Assembly (NCBI GenBank): GCA_005882415.1
Contig: VBAE01000120.1
Location: forward strand, 10,548 to 19,976
Length of the DNA stretch: 9,429 nt
From: Alphaproteobacteria bacterium
Lineage (GTDB): Bacteria > Pseudomonadota > Alphaproteobacteria > Sphingomonadales > Sphingomonadaceae
Direction of reading: 5' to 3'
The position numbers and the translations under genes are program-made. The notes under the pieces are model-generated. The model did not search any database, was not told the DNA's origin, and was given only the letters and a program-made list of their open reading frames with translations. Below are positions 1 to 7,179 of the stretch, in pieces; the stretch's first letter is position 1, and each line of letters starts with the position of its first letter.

Positions 1-198
1 CCGGTGGACGAGGTACCGGCCGCGGCGGTTGAAGAGACCCGGCCGGCACAGCCGATGGCAGCGGCCCGCAAGCGCGGGCGCAACGAGTCGGCCCAGTTCG
101 ATCTCCATCCGCGCAAGCTCGAGGAAGGCGAGGAATTCGCTCTCCCGACGAGGCTCACCGCTTCAGACCCGCTGCTCCGCCCGCTGGCGCCGGCCTAG
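1..198 (+). CDS. 3' end of an unidentified gene (partial, starts before the window)
   Basis: Frame 1 is open from the first base to a TAG at 196-198, giving a 65-residue C-terminal tail. Third codon positions are strongly G/C, as expected for a real gene in this genome. The tail is hydrophilic and low in complexity at first (Ala, Pro, Glu, Arg rich), contains a basic patch (ARKRGRN), then an acidic EEGEEF stretch, and ends in LLRPLAPA. It has no membrane segment and no motif I recognise, so no function is assigned. A GTG at position 4 could act as a start, but it has no visible ribosome-binding site within the window, so continuation from upstream is the better reading. The next 260 bases hold no gene. 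Confidence 0.5.
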   Translation, partial: PVDEVPAAAVEETRPAQPMAAARKRGRNESAQFDLHPRKLEEGEEFALPTRLTASDPLLRPLAPA

Positions 199-237
199 GG
201 CTTCTCCGCCTTGGTTTGCCGGGTGGGGCGGCCGTAG

Positions 238-421
238 TTTCACCCAAAGCACCAAAGGAACCAAAGGAACCAAAGAGGCCGAGGAGGTGCGGCGGACCGC
301 GTCTGCCGATGAGTTCTGATTGGAGCGACATATCGCTCCTTTGACCTTATCGGCATTCGCCGGCGGCATGCCGCGGCACTGCGCCTTTGGTATCCTTGGT
401 CCTTTGGTGCTTTGGGTGAAA
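238..421. repeat. Inverted-repeat element with 22-bp perfect outer arms
   Basis: The left arm (238-259) is an exact reverse complement of the right arm (400-421). Pairing continues imperfectly inward to about 278 and 383. The left arm holds three tandem 9-nt units: ACCAAAGGA at 251-259 and 260-268, then ACCAAAGAG at 269-277. The right arm carries diverged copies in the opposite direction. The middle contains two further nested stems. There is no transposase, no coding potential and no obvious target-site duplication (flanks GTAG and CCGG). It sits between the 3' ends of the partial gene and fumC, a usual place for REP/MITE-like repeats, where it could also act as a two-way transcription barrier. 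Similar CACCAAAGGA-type repeats are, from memory, common in sphingomonads; that is not tested here. Confidence 0.75.
304..355. repeat. Nested hairpins in the centre of the inverted-repeat element
   Basis: TGCCGAT (304-310) pairs with ATCGGCA (349-355). Inside this, GGAGCGA (322-328) pairs with TCGCTCC (333-339) around the 4-nt loop CATA. The inner stem is followed by TTT on the plus strand, too short for a convincing intrinsic terminator. Together with the outer arms the stems are concentric, so a transcript in either direction could fold into one long interrupted hairpin. Confidence 0.6.
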
Positions 422-458
422 CCGGAAGCCCGAGCCCCACGGACCTCCGAACACCGGC

Positions 459-1859
459 CTAGCGGCCGACCATCGCCTCGGGCTTGACCACCCGGTCGAA
501 CGTCTCCGCATCGACCAGGCCGAGCTCCAGACCCGCTTCCTTCAAAGTGAGCCCTTTCTTGTGGGCGTGCTTGGCGATTGCCGCGGCGTTGTCGTAGCCG
601 ATCTCCGGGGCGAGGGCGGTGACCAGCATCAGGGAGCGGTTCATCAGCTCGGCGATGCGCTGCTCGTCGGCTTCGAGGCCGTCCAAAGTGCGCTCGGCGA
701 AGCTCTCCATGCCGATCGACAGGAGGTCGATCGAGCGCAGCACATTGGCGGCGATCAGCGGCTTGAACACGTTCAGTTCGAGATGGCCCTGGAGGCCGCC
801 GATGGTGACCGCGACATGGTTGCCCATCACCTGGGCGGCGACCATGGTCAGCATCTCGGCCTGGGTCGGGTTGACCTTGCCCGGCATGATCGAGCTTCCC
901 GGCTCATTCTCGGGGAGCTTGAGCTCTCCCAGCCCGCAGCGCGGGCCCGAGCCGAGCAGGCGGATGTCGTTGCCGATCTTGGACAAGGAAACGGCGATGA
1001 CGTTCAGGACGCCGGACAGCTCGACCAGGGTGTCGTGGCTGGCCAAAGCCTCGAACTTGTTCGGCGCGGTCTCGAAGGGGAGCTTGGTCAGCCGCGCCAC
1101 TTCCTGGGCGAAGGCCTCGGCGAAGCCGGCCGGTGCGTTGAGGCCGGTGCCGACCGCGGTCCCGCCCTGGGCGAGGCGGTAGACGCGGGGGAGGACTGCC
1201 CGGACCCGCTCGATCCCCGCCTCGATCTGGGCTGCGTAGCCCGAGAATTCCTGGCCGAGGGTGAGCGGGGTCGCGTCCTGGAGATGGGTGCGGCCGATCT
1301 TGACGATATGGTCCCACGCCCCCGCCTGGGCGGCGAGGCGGCGGTGGATCGCGACCAGGGCCGGGATCAGCCGGCCTTCCACCGCCATCGCCGCGGCGAT
1401 GTGCATCGCGGTCGGGAAGCTGTCGTTCGACGACTGGCCCTTGTTGACATGGTCGTTGGGGTGGACCGGCGATTTGCCGCCGCGGGTGCCGGCGAGGATC
1501 TCGTTGGCGCGGCCCGCGATCACCTCGTTGGCGTTCATGTTGGACTGGGTGCCGGAGCCGGTCTGCCAGATGACCAGGGGGAACTGGTCGTCATGGGCGC
1601 CGGATGCGACCTCGGCCGCCGCCTGCTGGATCGCCTCGGCAATCTCGGGGTCGAGGCCGTTGGCGCGCGCATTGACCCGAGCCGCCGCCCTTTTGACGAG
1701 CCCCAGCGCGTGGACGATCTCGCGCGGCATCAGCTCGCGGGTGCCGAACGGGAAATTCTCGATCGACCGCTGGGTCTGCGCGCCCCAATAGCTGTCGCCG
1801 GGCACGTCGATGGGGCCGAAGCTGTCGGTCTCGGTGCGGCTGGCGTTAAGCGATGTCAT
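459..1859 (-). CDS. fumC: Fumarate hydratase, class II (FumC)
   Basis: This encodes a 466-residue class II fumarase, which reversibly hydrates fumarate to L-malate in the TCA cycle as an iron-independent cytosolic homotetramer. The length matches the family (about 467 in E. coli). The substrate-site segment TGSGTQSNMNANEV lies at 100-113, and GRTHLQDATPLTLGQ at 189-203 carries His192, equivalent to E. coli His188. The fumarase/lyase signature GSSIMPGKVNP at 321-331 holds the catalytic loop Ser322, with Lys328 and Asn330. All key residues are present. The ATG start has GGAG a few bases upstream. The gene lies 103 nt downstream of sspB on the same strand, so co-transcription is possible. A weak GGGCG/CGCCC stem overlaps the sspB stop, but no clear terminator separates the two. 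Confidence 0.97.
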   Translation of the reverse strand: MTSLNASRTETDSFGPIDVPGDSYWGAQTQRSIENFPFGTRELMPREIVHALGLVKRAAARVNARANGLDPEIAEAIQQAAAEVASGAHDDQFPLVIWQTGSGTQSNMNANEVIAGRANEILAGTRGGKSPVHPNDHVNKGQSSNDSFPTAMHIAAAMAVEGRLIPALVAIHRRLAAQAGAWDHIVKIGRTHLQDATPLTLGQEFSGYAAQIEAGIERVRAVLPRVYRLAQGGTAVGTGLNAPAGFAEAFAQEVARLTKLPFETAPNKFEALASHDTLVELSGVLNVIAVSLSKIGNDIRLLGSGPRCGLGELKLPENEPGSSIMPGKVNPTQAEMLTMVAAQVMGNHVAVTIGGLQGHLELNVFKPLIAANVLRSIDLLSIGMESFAERTLDGLEADEQRIAELMNRSLMLVTALAPEIGYDNAAAIAKHAHKKGLTLKEAGLELGLVDAETFDRVVKPEAMVGR

Positions 1860-1962
1860 GTCGGCTCCGTTCGCCCCCGCCTGTGCGAGCGCTGTTATGC
1901 GGAGCGGCGGTTAATCGAAGGTGAGGGGTTCGACAAGCTGGGCGGGGCCTGCTTTGAGCGCC

Positions 1963-2445
1963 CTACTTCTTGCGGCTGAAGTCCACCGCGACGACGTTCG
2001 AGCCGTCCTCGATCGGCTCGGCGAGCGGAAGGTCGTTCTCCGCCGCCTCATGATCCTGCGGGCCGCCTTCCTCCGTTTGCGCCTGGAACTGGAGCGCGAA
2101 ATTGACCGCCGGATCGTGGAAGCCGGTGATCGCCGAGAAGGGGATGACCAGCCGCGCGGGGGCCTGGTTGAAGCTGAGGCCGACCTCGAACCCATCCTCG
2201 CCGACCTTCAGGTCCCAGAAGCGGTTCTGGATGACGATGGTCATCTCGTCCGGAAAGCGCTCCGAAAGGTGCTTGGGGATGTCGACCCCGGCCGCCGCGG
2301 TCTTGAAGGTGATGAAGAAATGATGCTCCCCGGGCAGCCGCCCGCTCGCCTCGACCTCGCCCAGCACCCGCCCGACGACCGCGCGCAGGGCCTCCTGCAC
2401 GATCTCGTCATAGGGAATCAACCTGTCGGGCGCGTCGTCTTGCAT
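1963..2445 (-). CDS. sspB: SspB-family ClpXP adaptor (alpha-proteobacterial type)
   Basis: This encodes a 160-residue SspB-like protein. The family delivers ssrA-tagged, ribosome-rescued polypeptides to the ClpXP protease. The N-terminal part has an initial helix (IPYDEIVQEALRAVVGRVL), then the substrate-binding fold with HHFFITFKT (41-49), GVDIPKHLSERFPDEMTIVIQ (53-73) and FEVGLSFNQAPARLVIPF. A flexible acidic linker, about 120-148, leads to NVVAVDFSRKK at the extreme C-terminus, which fits the ClpX-docking tail of alpha-type SspB. The start is well fixed because an in-frame TAG directly precedes the ATG. No Shine-Dalgarno sequence is visible, which raises the possibility of a leaderless mRNA. 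It is divergent from the HIT gene and upstream of fumC. The symbol follows the family; direct function is inferred. Confidence 0.92.
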   Translation of the reverse strand: MQDDAPDRLIPYDEIVQEALRAVVGRVLGEVEASGRLPGEHHFFITFKTAAAGVDIPKHLSERFPDEMTIVIQNRFWDLKVGEDGFEVGLSFNQAPARLVIPFSAITGFHDPAVNFALQFQAQTEEGGPQDHEAAENDLPLAEPIEDGSNVVAVDFSRKK

Positions 2446-2452
2446 CTAGCGA

Positions 2453-2480
2453 CTGGTAGCGGCGCGCGCGGAGGGGTCAA
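2453..2480 (-). promoter_or_regulatory. Possible sspB promoter (weak)
   Basis: Reading the minus strand, TTGACC (2480-2475) could be a -35 box, and TACCAG (2458-2453) a poor -10 box 16 nt further on. Transcription would then begin at or within a base or two of the sspB ATG, consistent with the lack of a ribosome-binding site. The -10 match is weak, so this is only a candidate. Confidence 0.22.
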
Positions 2481-2549
2481 CCCGCTTGCGTTTCCCGGCT
2501 AACCCATGTTCTGCCCCTGACGGGCCCAAGCGACCCGACGGAGCGGCGG

Positions 2550-2924
2550 ATGCCCATCGACCCGACCAAGCCCTACGACCCCTCGAACATCTTCGCGCGG
2601 ATCGTCCGGGGGGAGATACCCTGTTCGAAGGTCTATGAGGACGAGCATGCGCTCGCCTTCCACGACATCAACCCGCAGGCGCCGGTGCATGTGCTGGTGA
2701 TTCCCAAGGGGCCTTACGTGTCGTGGGACGATTTTTCGGAGCGTGGGACCGATGCGGAGATCGCCGGTTTCGTTCGGGCGGTGGGCAAGGTGGCTCGGGA
2801 GCAGGGGCTGGTGGAGCCCGGTTATCGCCTGCTCGCCAATGTCGGAATGGACGGCGGGCAGGAGGTGCCGCACCTTCACGTTCACCTGTTCGGCGGGCGT
2901 CCGATGGGGCCGATGGTGCGCTGA
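2550..2924 (+). CDS. HIT-family (HINT-like) nucleotide-binding protein
   Basis: This encodes a 124-residue histidine-triad protein. HINT-type members hydrolyse purine nucleoside phosphoramidates and similar adenylates; the physiological substrate in bacteria is generally unclear. The N-terminal NIFARIVRGEIPCSKVYEDE (13-32) is typical of the HINT branch, followed by LAFHDINPQAPVHVLVIPK (35-53). The triad HLHVHLF is at 108-114, with His110 the expected nucleophile, and Asn97 matches the conserved Asn of HINT1. Length is normal for the family. The ATG has GGAG at 2540-2543 with 6 nt spacing. It is transcribed divergently from sspB across a 104-nt gap and lies 84 nt upstream of the permease, which has its own ribosome-binding site. 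No functional link with either neighbour is evident. Confidence 0.95.
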   Translation: MPIDPTKPYDPSNIFARIVRGEIPCSKVYEDEHALAFHDINPQAPVHVLVIPKGPYVSWDDFSERGTDAEIAGFVRAVGKVAREQGLVEPGYRLLANVGMDGGQEVPHLHVHLFGGRPMGPMVR

Positions 2925-3008
2925 CAATGCGCTGAGCGTGTGGGGCTAGGCGGCTGCGGATTTCGCCGTTAGGTTCCGCGCCAAATAATCAATCAAGGGG
3001 ACTGTTTG

Positions 3009-4361
3009 ATGGCGAGCGTACCGGAGAGAAGCTTCCTTTCGCGCATTACGCGGCGAAAGACGGTCGAGCAGGTCCAGGAGGAAACCCGGACCAGCGAGCT
3101 GAAGCGTACGCTCGGGCCCTGGAACCTGGTCTTCCTCGGCATCGGCTGCATCATCGGCGCCGGCATCTTCGTCAGGACCGGCAACGCCGCCGCGCTCCAC
3201 GCCGGGCCGGCCGTGCTCATCTCCTACGCCATCGCCGGAATCATCTGCGCATTCGCGGGCCTCTGCTATGCGGAGCTCGCCTCGACGCTTCCGGTCTCCG
3301 GCTCCGCCTACACCTACAGCTATGCGACCATCGGCGAGTTCTGCGCCTGGATCATGGGCGCTCTGCTGCTGCTCGAATACGGCCTCGCCGCCTCGGTCGT
3401 CGCGGTCGGCTGGTCCGGATACATGGTCAGCCTATTGGGCGATCTCGGCATACACATACCCGCCGCGCTCACCGGGCCGGCCGGGCACCATCTCCAGAAG
3501 GACGGGGTCGACGTGCTGGTCAACGGCGCCCCGGTCGTGTTCGCGTTCAACCTTCCGGCCTTCCTGGTCTGCGCCGCGCTTGCGGTGCTGCTCTGCATCG
3601 GCGTGTCGGAATCGGCCAAGTTCAACAACGCCATCGTCGCCATCAAGGTGACGGTGCTGGTCGCCTTCATCCTCGTCGGCGGCTTCATCATCCTCAAGAA
3701 CCTGCCCGCCTACACCCACAATTGGCAGCCCTTCATCCCCGAGCCGACCGGCAAGGACGGCGAGTTCGGCTGGAGCGGAATCCTGCGCGCAGCCTCGATC
3801 GTCTTCTTCGCTTACATCGGCTTCGAGGCGGTCTCGACCGCGGGCCAGGAAGCCAAGGACCCGGGCAAGGACATGCCGTTCGGGATCATCGGAAGCCTCG
3901 TCGCCTGCACCCTGATCTACATCCTGGTGTCGATCGTGATGACCCTGATCGTCCCCTACCAGTCGCTGAACGTGCCCGATCCGGTCGCGGTGGCGGTGGA
4001 CGCGTTCGGGCCGCAATGGGGCTGGTTCGCCAAGACCATCAAGATCGGCGCGATCATCGGCCTCACCTCGGTGATCCTGGTGCTGATGTACGGCCAGACC
4101 CGCATCTTCTACACGATGGCGCGCGACGGCCTGCTTCCGCGGGTGTTCTCGCGGGTCCATCCGAAGTTCCGTACGCCGTGGATCAACACGCTGCTGGTCG
4201 GGATCATCGTCGCCCTTGCGGCGGGCTTCTTCGACATCAACAGCCTCGGCGACATGACCTCGGTCGGCACGCTCGCCGCGTTCGCGGTGGTCTGCCTGTC
4301 GGTGATCTGGCTGCGCCGTACCCACCCGGAGATCCCGCGCGGCTACCGCGTGCCCTTCTAG
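3009..4361 (+). CDS. APC-family amino acid permease, cut short by an in-frame stop
   Basis: This encodes 450 residues of an inner-membrane amino acid permease of the APC superfamily, nearest in style to the cationic amino acid transporter (CAT/YhdG) group. GIGCIIGAGIFV (44-55) is the unwound TM1 motif, SIVFFAYIGFEAVSTAGQEA (263-282) is the TM6 substrate region, and QTRIFYTMARDGLLP (363-377) is the conserved loop after TM8. About twelve hydrophobic segments precede the stop. ATG 3009 is chosen over the adjacent TTG 3006 because AAGGGG at 2995-3000 lies 8 nt upstream. The reading frame ends at TAG 4359-4361 right after RGYRVPF, where relatives usually continue with an aromatic residue, then PVVP or similar; the same frame here does continue with PVVPLLGIVSCLW. 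The final membrane pair is therefore lost unless the stop is read through or is an error. Substrate unknown. Confidence 0.85.
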   Translation: MASVPERSFLSRITRRKTVEQVQEETRTSELKRTLGPWNLVFLGIGCIIGAGIFVRTGNAAALHAGPAVLISYAIAGIICAFAGLCYAELASTLPVSGSAYTYSYATIGEFCAWIMGALLLLEYGLAASVVAVGWSGYMVSLLGDLGIHIPAALTGPAGHHLQKDGVDVLVNGAPVVFAFNLPAFLVCAALAVLLCIGVSESAKFNNAIVAIKVTVLVAFILVGGFIILKNLPAYTHNWQPFIPEPTGKDGEFGWSGILRAASIVFFAYIGFEAVSTAGQEAKDPGKDMPFGIIGSLVACTLIYILVSIVMTLIVPYQSLNVPDPVAVAVDAFGPQWGWFAKTIKIGAIIGLTSVILVLMYGQTRIFYTMARDGLLPRVFSRVHPKFRTPWINTLLVGIIVALAAGFFDINSLGDMTSVGTLAAFAVVCLSVIWLRRTHPEIPRGYRVPF

Positions 4362-4539
4362 CCGGTGGTTCCGCTCCTCGGCATCGTGTCCTGCCTGTGG
4401 CTGATCACGACGGTGCCGAATTATGTGCTGGTGATCTTCGCCTGGTACACGCTGGCGATGCGGCGACGGTCCCGACCTGCCGGTCTACCCGGAGGATGCC
4501 GCGACCGGCCCGGGCGGCGAGCCGACGGTCCGCCCGTAA
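4362..4539 (+). pseudogene. Detached C-terminal part of the amino acid permease, with a frame change
   Basis: Directly after the TAG the same frame encodes PVVPLLGIVSCLWLITTV followed by a second hydrophobic stretch ending FAWYTLA (to about 4457), as expected for the last two membrane helices. The family-typical end of the final helix and the tail are then missing in that frame. From about 4474, frame 1 encodes DLPVYPEDAATGPGGEPTV and stops at TAA 4537-4539, which reads like a genuine cytosolic tail. The shift from frame 3 to frame 1, somewhere in 4452-4474, equals one extra base or two lost (or a longer deletion with that remainder). With the upstream stop, the C-terminus carries two independent lesions. 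The stop codon could derive from TGG (Trp) or TAC/TAT (Tyr) by one base change. Confidence 0.72.
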
Positions 4540-4564
4540 GGGGGGGTGCTTCGAGAAAGACGGG

Positions 4565-4589
4565 AAGGGGAGGCCTCGCGCCTCCCCTT
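4565..4589. terminator. Intrinsic terminator, probably two-way
   Basis: AAGGGGAGGC (4565-4574) pairs perfectly with GCCTCCCCTT (4580-4589) around the loop CTCGC. On the plus strand it is followed by TT and CGTTT. On the minus strand the A-rich start of the stem gives only TT before CCCG, a weaker tail. It lies 26 nt after the likely true end of the permease and 7 nt beyond the stop of the convergent PfkB gene, so it suits both. Confidence 0.85.
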
Positions 4590-4595
4590 TTCGTT

Positions 4596-5539
4596 TCAGC
4601 CCAGCTTTTCTTCCACCAGTGCCTTCAGGTCCGCTTCGGGGCGGGCGCCGTAGTGGGAGATGACTTCGGCCGCCGCGATGGCGCCCATTCGGAGGCTCTG
4701 GTCGAGGGGGCGGCCCTGGCTTAGGCCGGCGAGGAAGCCGGCTGCGAAGAGGTCGCCGGCGCCGGTGGTGTCGACCACCTTGTCGACCGGCTCGGCGGGG
4801 ACGTCGACACGGCTGCCGCCCTCGACCGCGATCGCGCCGCGTTCGCTCCTGGTGACGACGAGGATCGGCACCCGGGCGGAGGCCGCATCCACCGCCGCGT
4901 CGAAGCCGGCGGCGCCGGTCAGGGAGACGATCTCGTCCTCGTTGGCGAAGAGGATGTCGACCCGGCCGCTGTCGATGAGGGCGTTGAAGCCGTCCCTATG
5001 GCGATCGACGCAGAAGCTGTCGGAGAGGGTGAAGGCGACGCGGCGGCCGGCGGCGCGGGCGATGTCGATCGCGCGCTCCATCGCCGCGCGCGGGGTCTCC
5101 GGATCCCAGAGATAGCCTTCGAGATAGAGGATGCCGGCGCCGGCGACCTGGGCCTCGTCGATGGACGCGGTGGTGAGGTTCTGGGCGGCGCCGAGGAAGG
5201 TGTTCATCGTCCGCTGCGCGTCGGGGGTGACGAGCACCATCGAGCGGGCGGTGGGCGCTTCGGCCTGGGGCGAGCGGGGGGTGGTGAACTCGACCCCGAT
5301 GGCGCCGATGTCGTGGCGCCGAGCATCGCCACGCCCGCGGCGGTGTTGCCGGCCGATCCGCCGCTGATCTCGCGCGCCGGGCCCATATGGTCGTAGAGCC
5401 GGGTGGCCTCGGCCGCGTCGATCAGGCGCATCGAGCCCTTGGCGAGGCCCTCGCGCTCGAGGAAGGCGTCGTCGCAGGCGGAAATGACGTCGACGATGGC
5501 ATTGCCGATGGCGAGCACGTCGAGGCGGGTTTCGGTCAC
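4596..5539 (-). pseudogene. PfkB/adenosine-kinase-like sugar kinase, disrupted by internal deletion and frame change
   Basis: Two overlapping frames together make one ribokinase (PfkB)-family protein, a group that phosphorylates nucleosides or sugars with ATP; it resembles bacterial adenosine-kinase-like proteins. The N-terminal piece (GTG at 5539) runs TETRLDVLAIGNAIVDVIS to the glycine-rich signature ISGGSAGNTAAGVAMLGA, ending near 5315. The C-terminal piece then reads DIGAIGVEFTTP in another frame and continues through RSMVLVTPDAQRTMNTFLGA, ILYLEGYLWDPE, ILFANEDEIVSLTGA and the catalytic DTTGAGDLFAAGF to TGA at 4596-4598. The conserved block between them (usually fIGqV.dD.lG) is missing. 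The 944 nt present is 2 mod 3, so a loss of about 55 nt (18 residues plus one base) would restore a typical length near 332 residues. An internal ATG at 5240 could give a 214-residue C-terminal fragment, unlikely to be active alone. Confidence 0.85.
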
Positions 5540-5635
5540 GTCTGTCTCACTTGAGCTTGGAAAAGGGGAGCGCCGCCCCTAGCCGCCGCGCCTAAGGGGG
5601 GTCAACTCGCGCGCTCTTGCGGCAGCCCGCCCGGA

Positions 5636-5667
5636 GCGCGCGGCGGGCGCCATGGCGCGAGGCGCGC
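5636..5667. other. GC-rich palindrome in the divergent intergenic region
   Basis: GCGCCATGGCGC (5647-5658) is a perfect 12-nt palindrome, enclosed by GCGCGC at 5636-5641 and 5662-5667. It lies in the 176-nt gap between the divergent kinase and lipoprotein genes. It could be an operator or a leader hairpin, but in such GC-rich DNA it could also be chance. The rest of the gap shows no clear gene or promoter. Confidence 0.35.
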
Positions 5668-6046
5668 GGCTTTGGCACCTTGCCGGGCCTGGCGGGGGCC
5701 GATAGCGGGGGCACGATGAAGCAACATGGGCTGATAGCCACCTTGGTCCTGGCGGGCTGCGCGAGCGCGCCTGCGACGCGTCCGGCGGTTCGGGCCGAGC
5801 CGGTCGAGCGGCCGAGCACGTTCAGCACTTTGGGGCTTCAGCAGGTGGTCGGGCACAATGCCCGCACGCTGGAAGGGCTGTTCGGCAAACCCGACTTGGA
5901 CGTGCGCGAGGGGGCGGCGCGGAAGCTCCAGTTCCGGAGCCCGGTCTGCGTCCTCGACGCCTATCTCTACCCGCCGAGGAGCGGGGCCGAGCCGCTCACC
6001 ACTTACCTCGACGCGCGGCTTCCCGACGGCCGCGACTTCGACCGCG

Positions 6047-7132
<1,086 letters not shown>

Positions 7133-7179
7133 CCGACCTCGCTAGCACGTCGCTTAAGCTTGAAGGGGGAAAAACGACG

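Noticed and set aside
238..421. CRISPR array, suggested by the repeated ACCAAAGGA units
   Set aside because: The units are 9 nt with no spacers between them, and no cas gene is nearby.
163..440. Small minus-strand open frames across the inverted-repeat element
   Set aside because: Their LVPLVPLV and FLWFLWFLW stretches are simply translations of the 9-nt repeat units.
1940..1963. GGGCG/CGCCC stem between sspB and fumC as a terminator
   Set aside because: The stem is only 5 bp, overlaps the sspB stop codon and lacks a T-run in the direction of transcription.
561..1979. Long plus-strand open frame (472 codons) opposite fumC
   Set aside because: It mirrors fumC codons; the translation is Asp/Gly/Ala/Arg-rich with no motif, a usual shadow in GC-rich DNA.
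2961..2989. TTTCGC-17-AATAAT as a promoter for the permease
   Set aside because: The -35 match is poor and only the A/T-rich -10-like part stands out; not enough to call.
3432..4325. Minus-strand open frame of 297 codons opposite the permease
   Set aside because: The product is His/Asp/Arg-rich and low in complexity, and the permease on the other strand has clear family motifs.
5564..5599. Competing AGGGG/CCCCT/AGGGG stems upstream of the kinase, like an attenuator
   Set aside because: Stems are only 5 bp and easily arise by chance at this GC content; no leader peptide or T-run is present.
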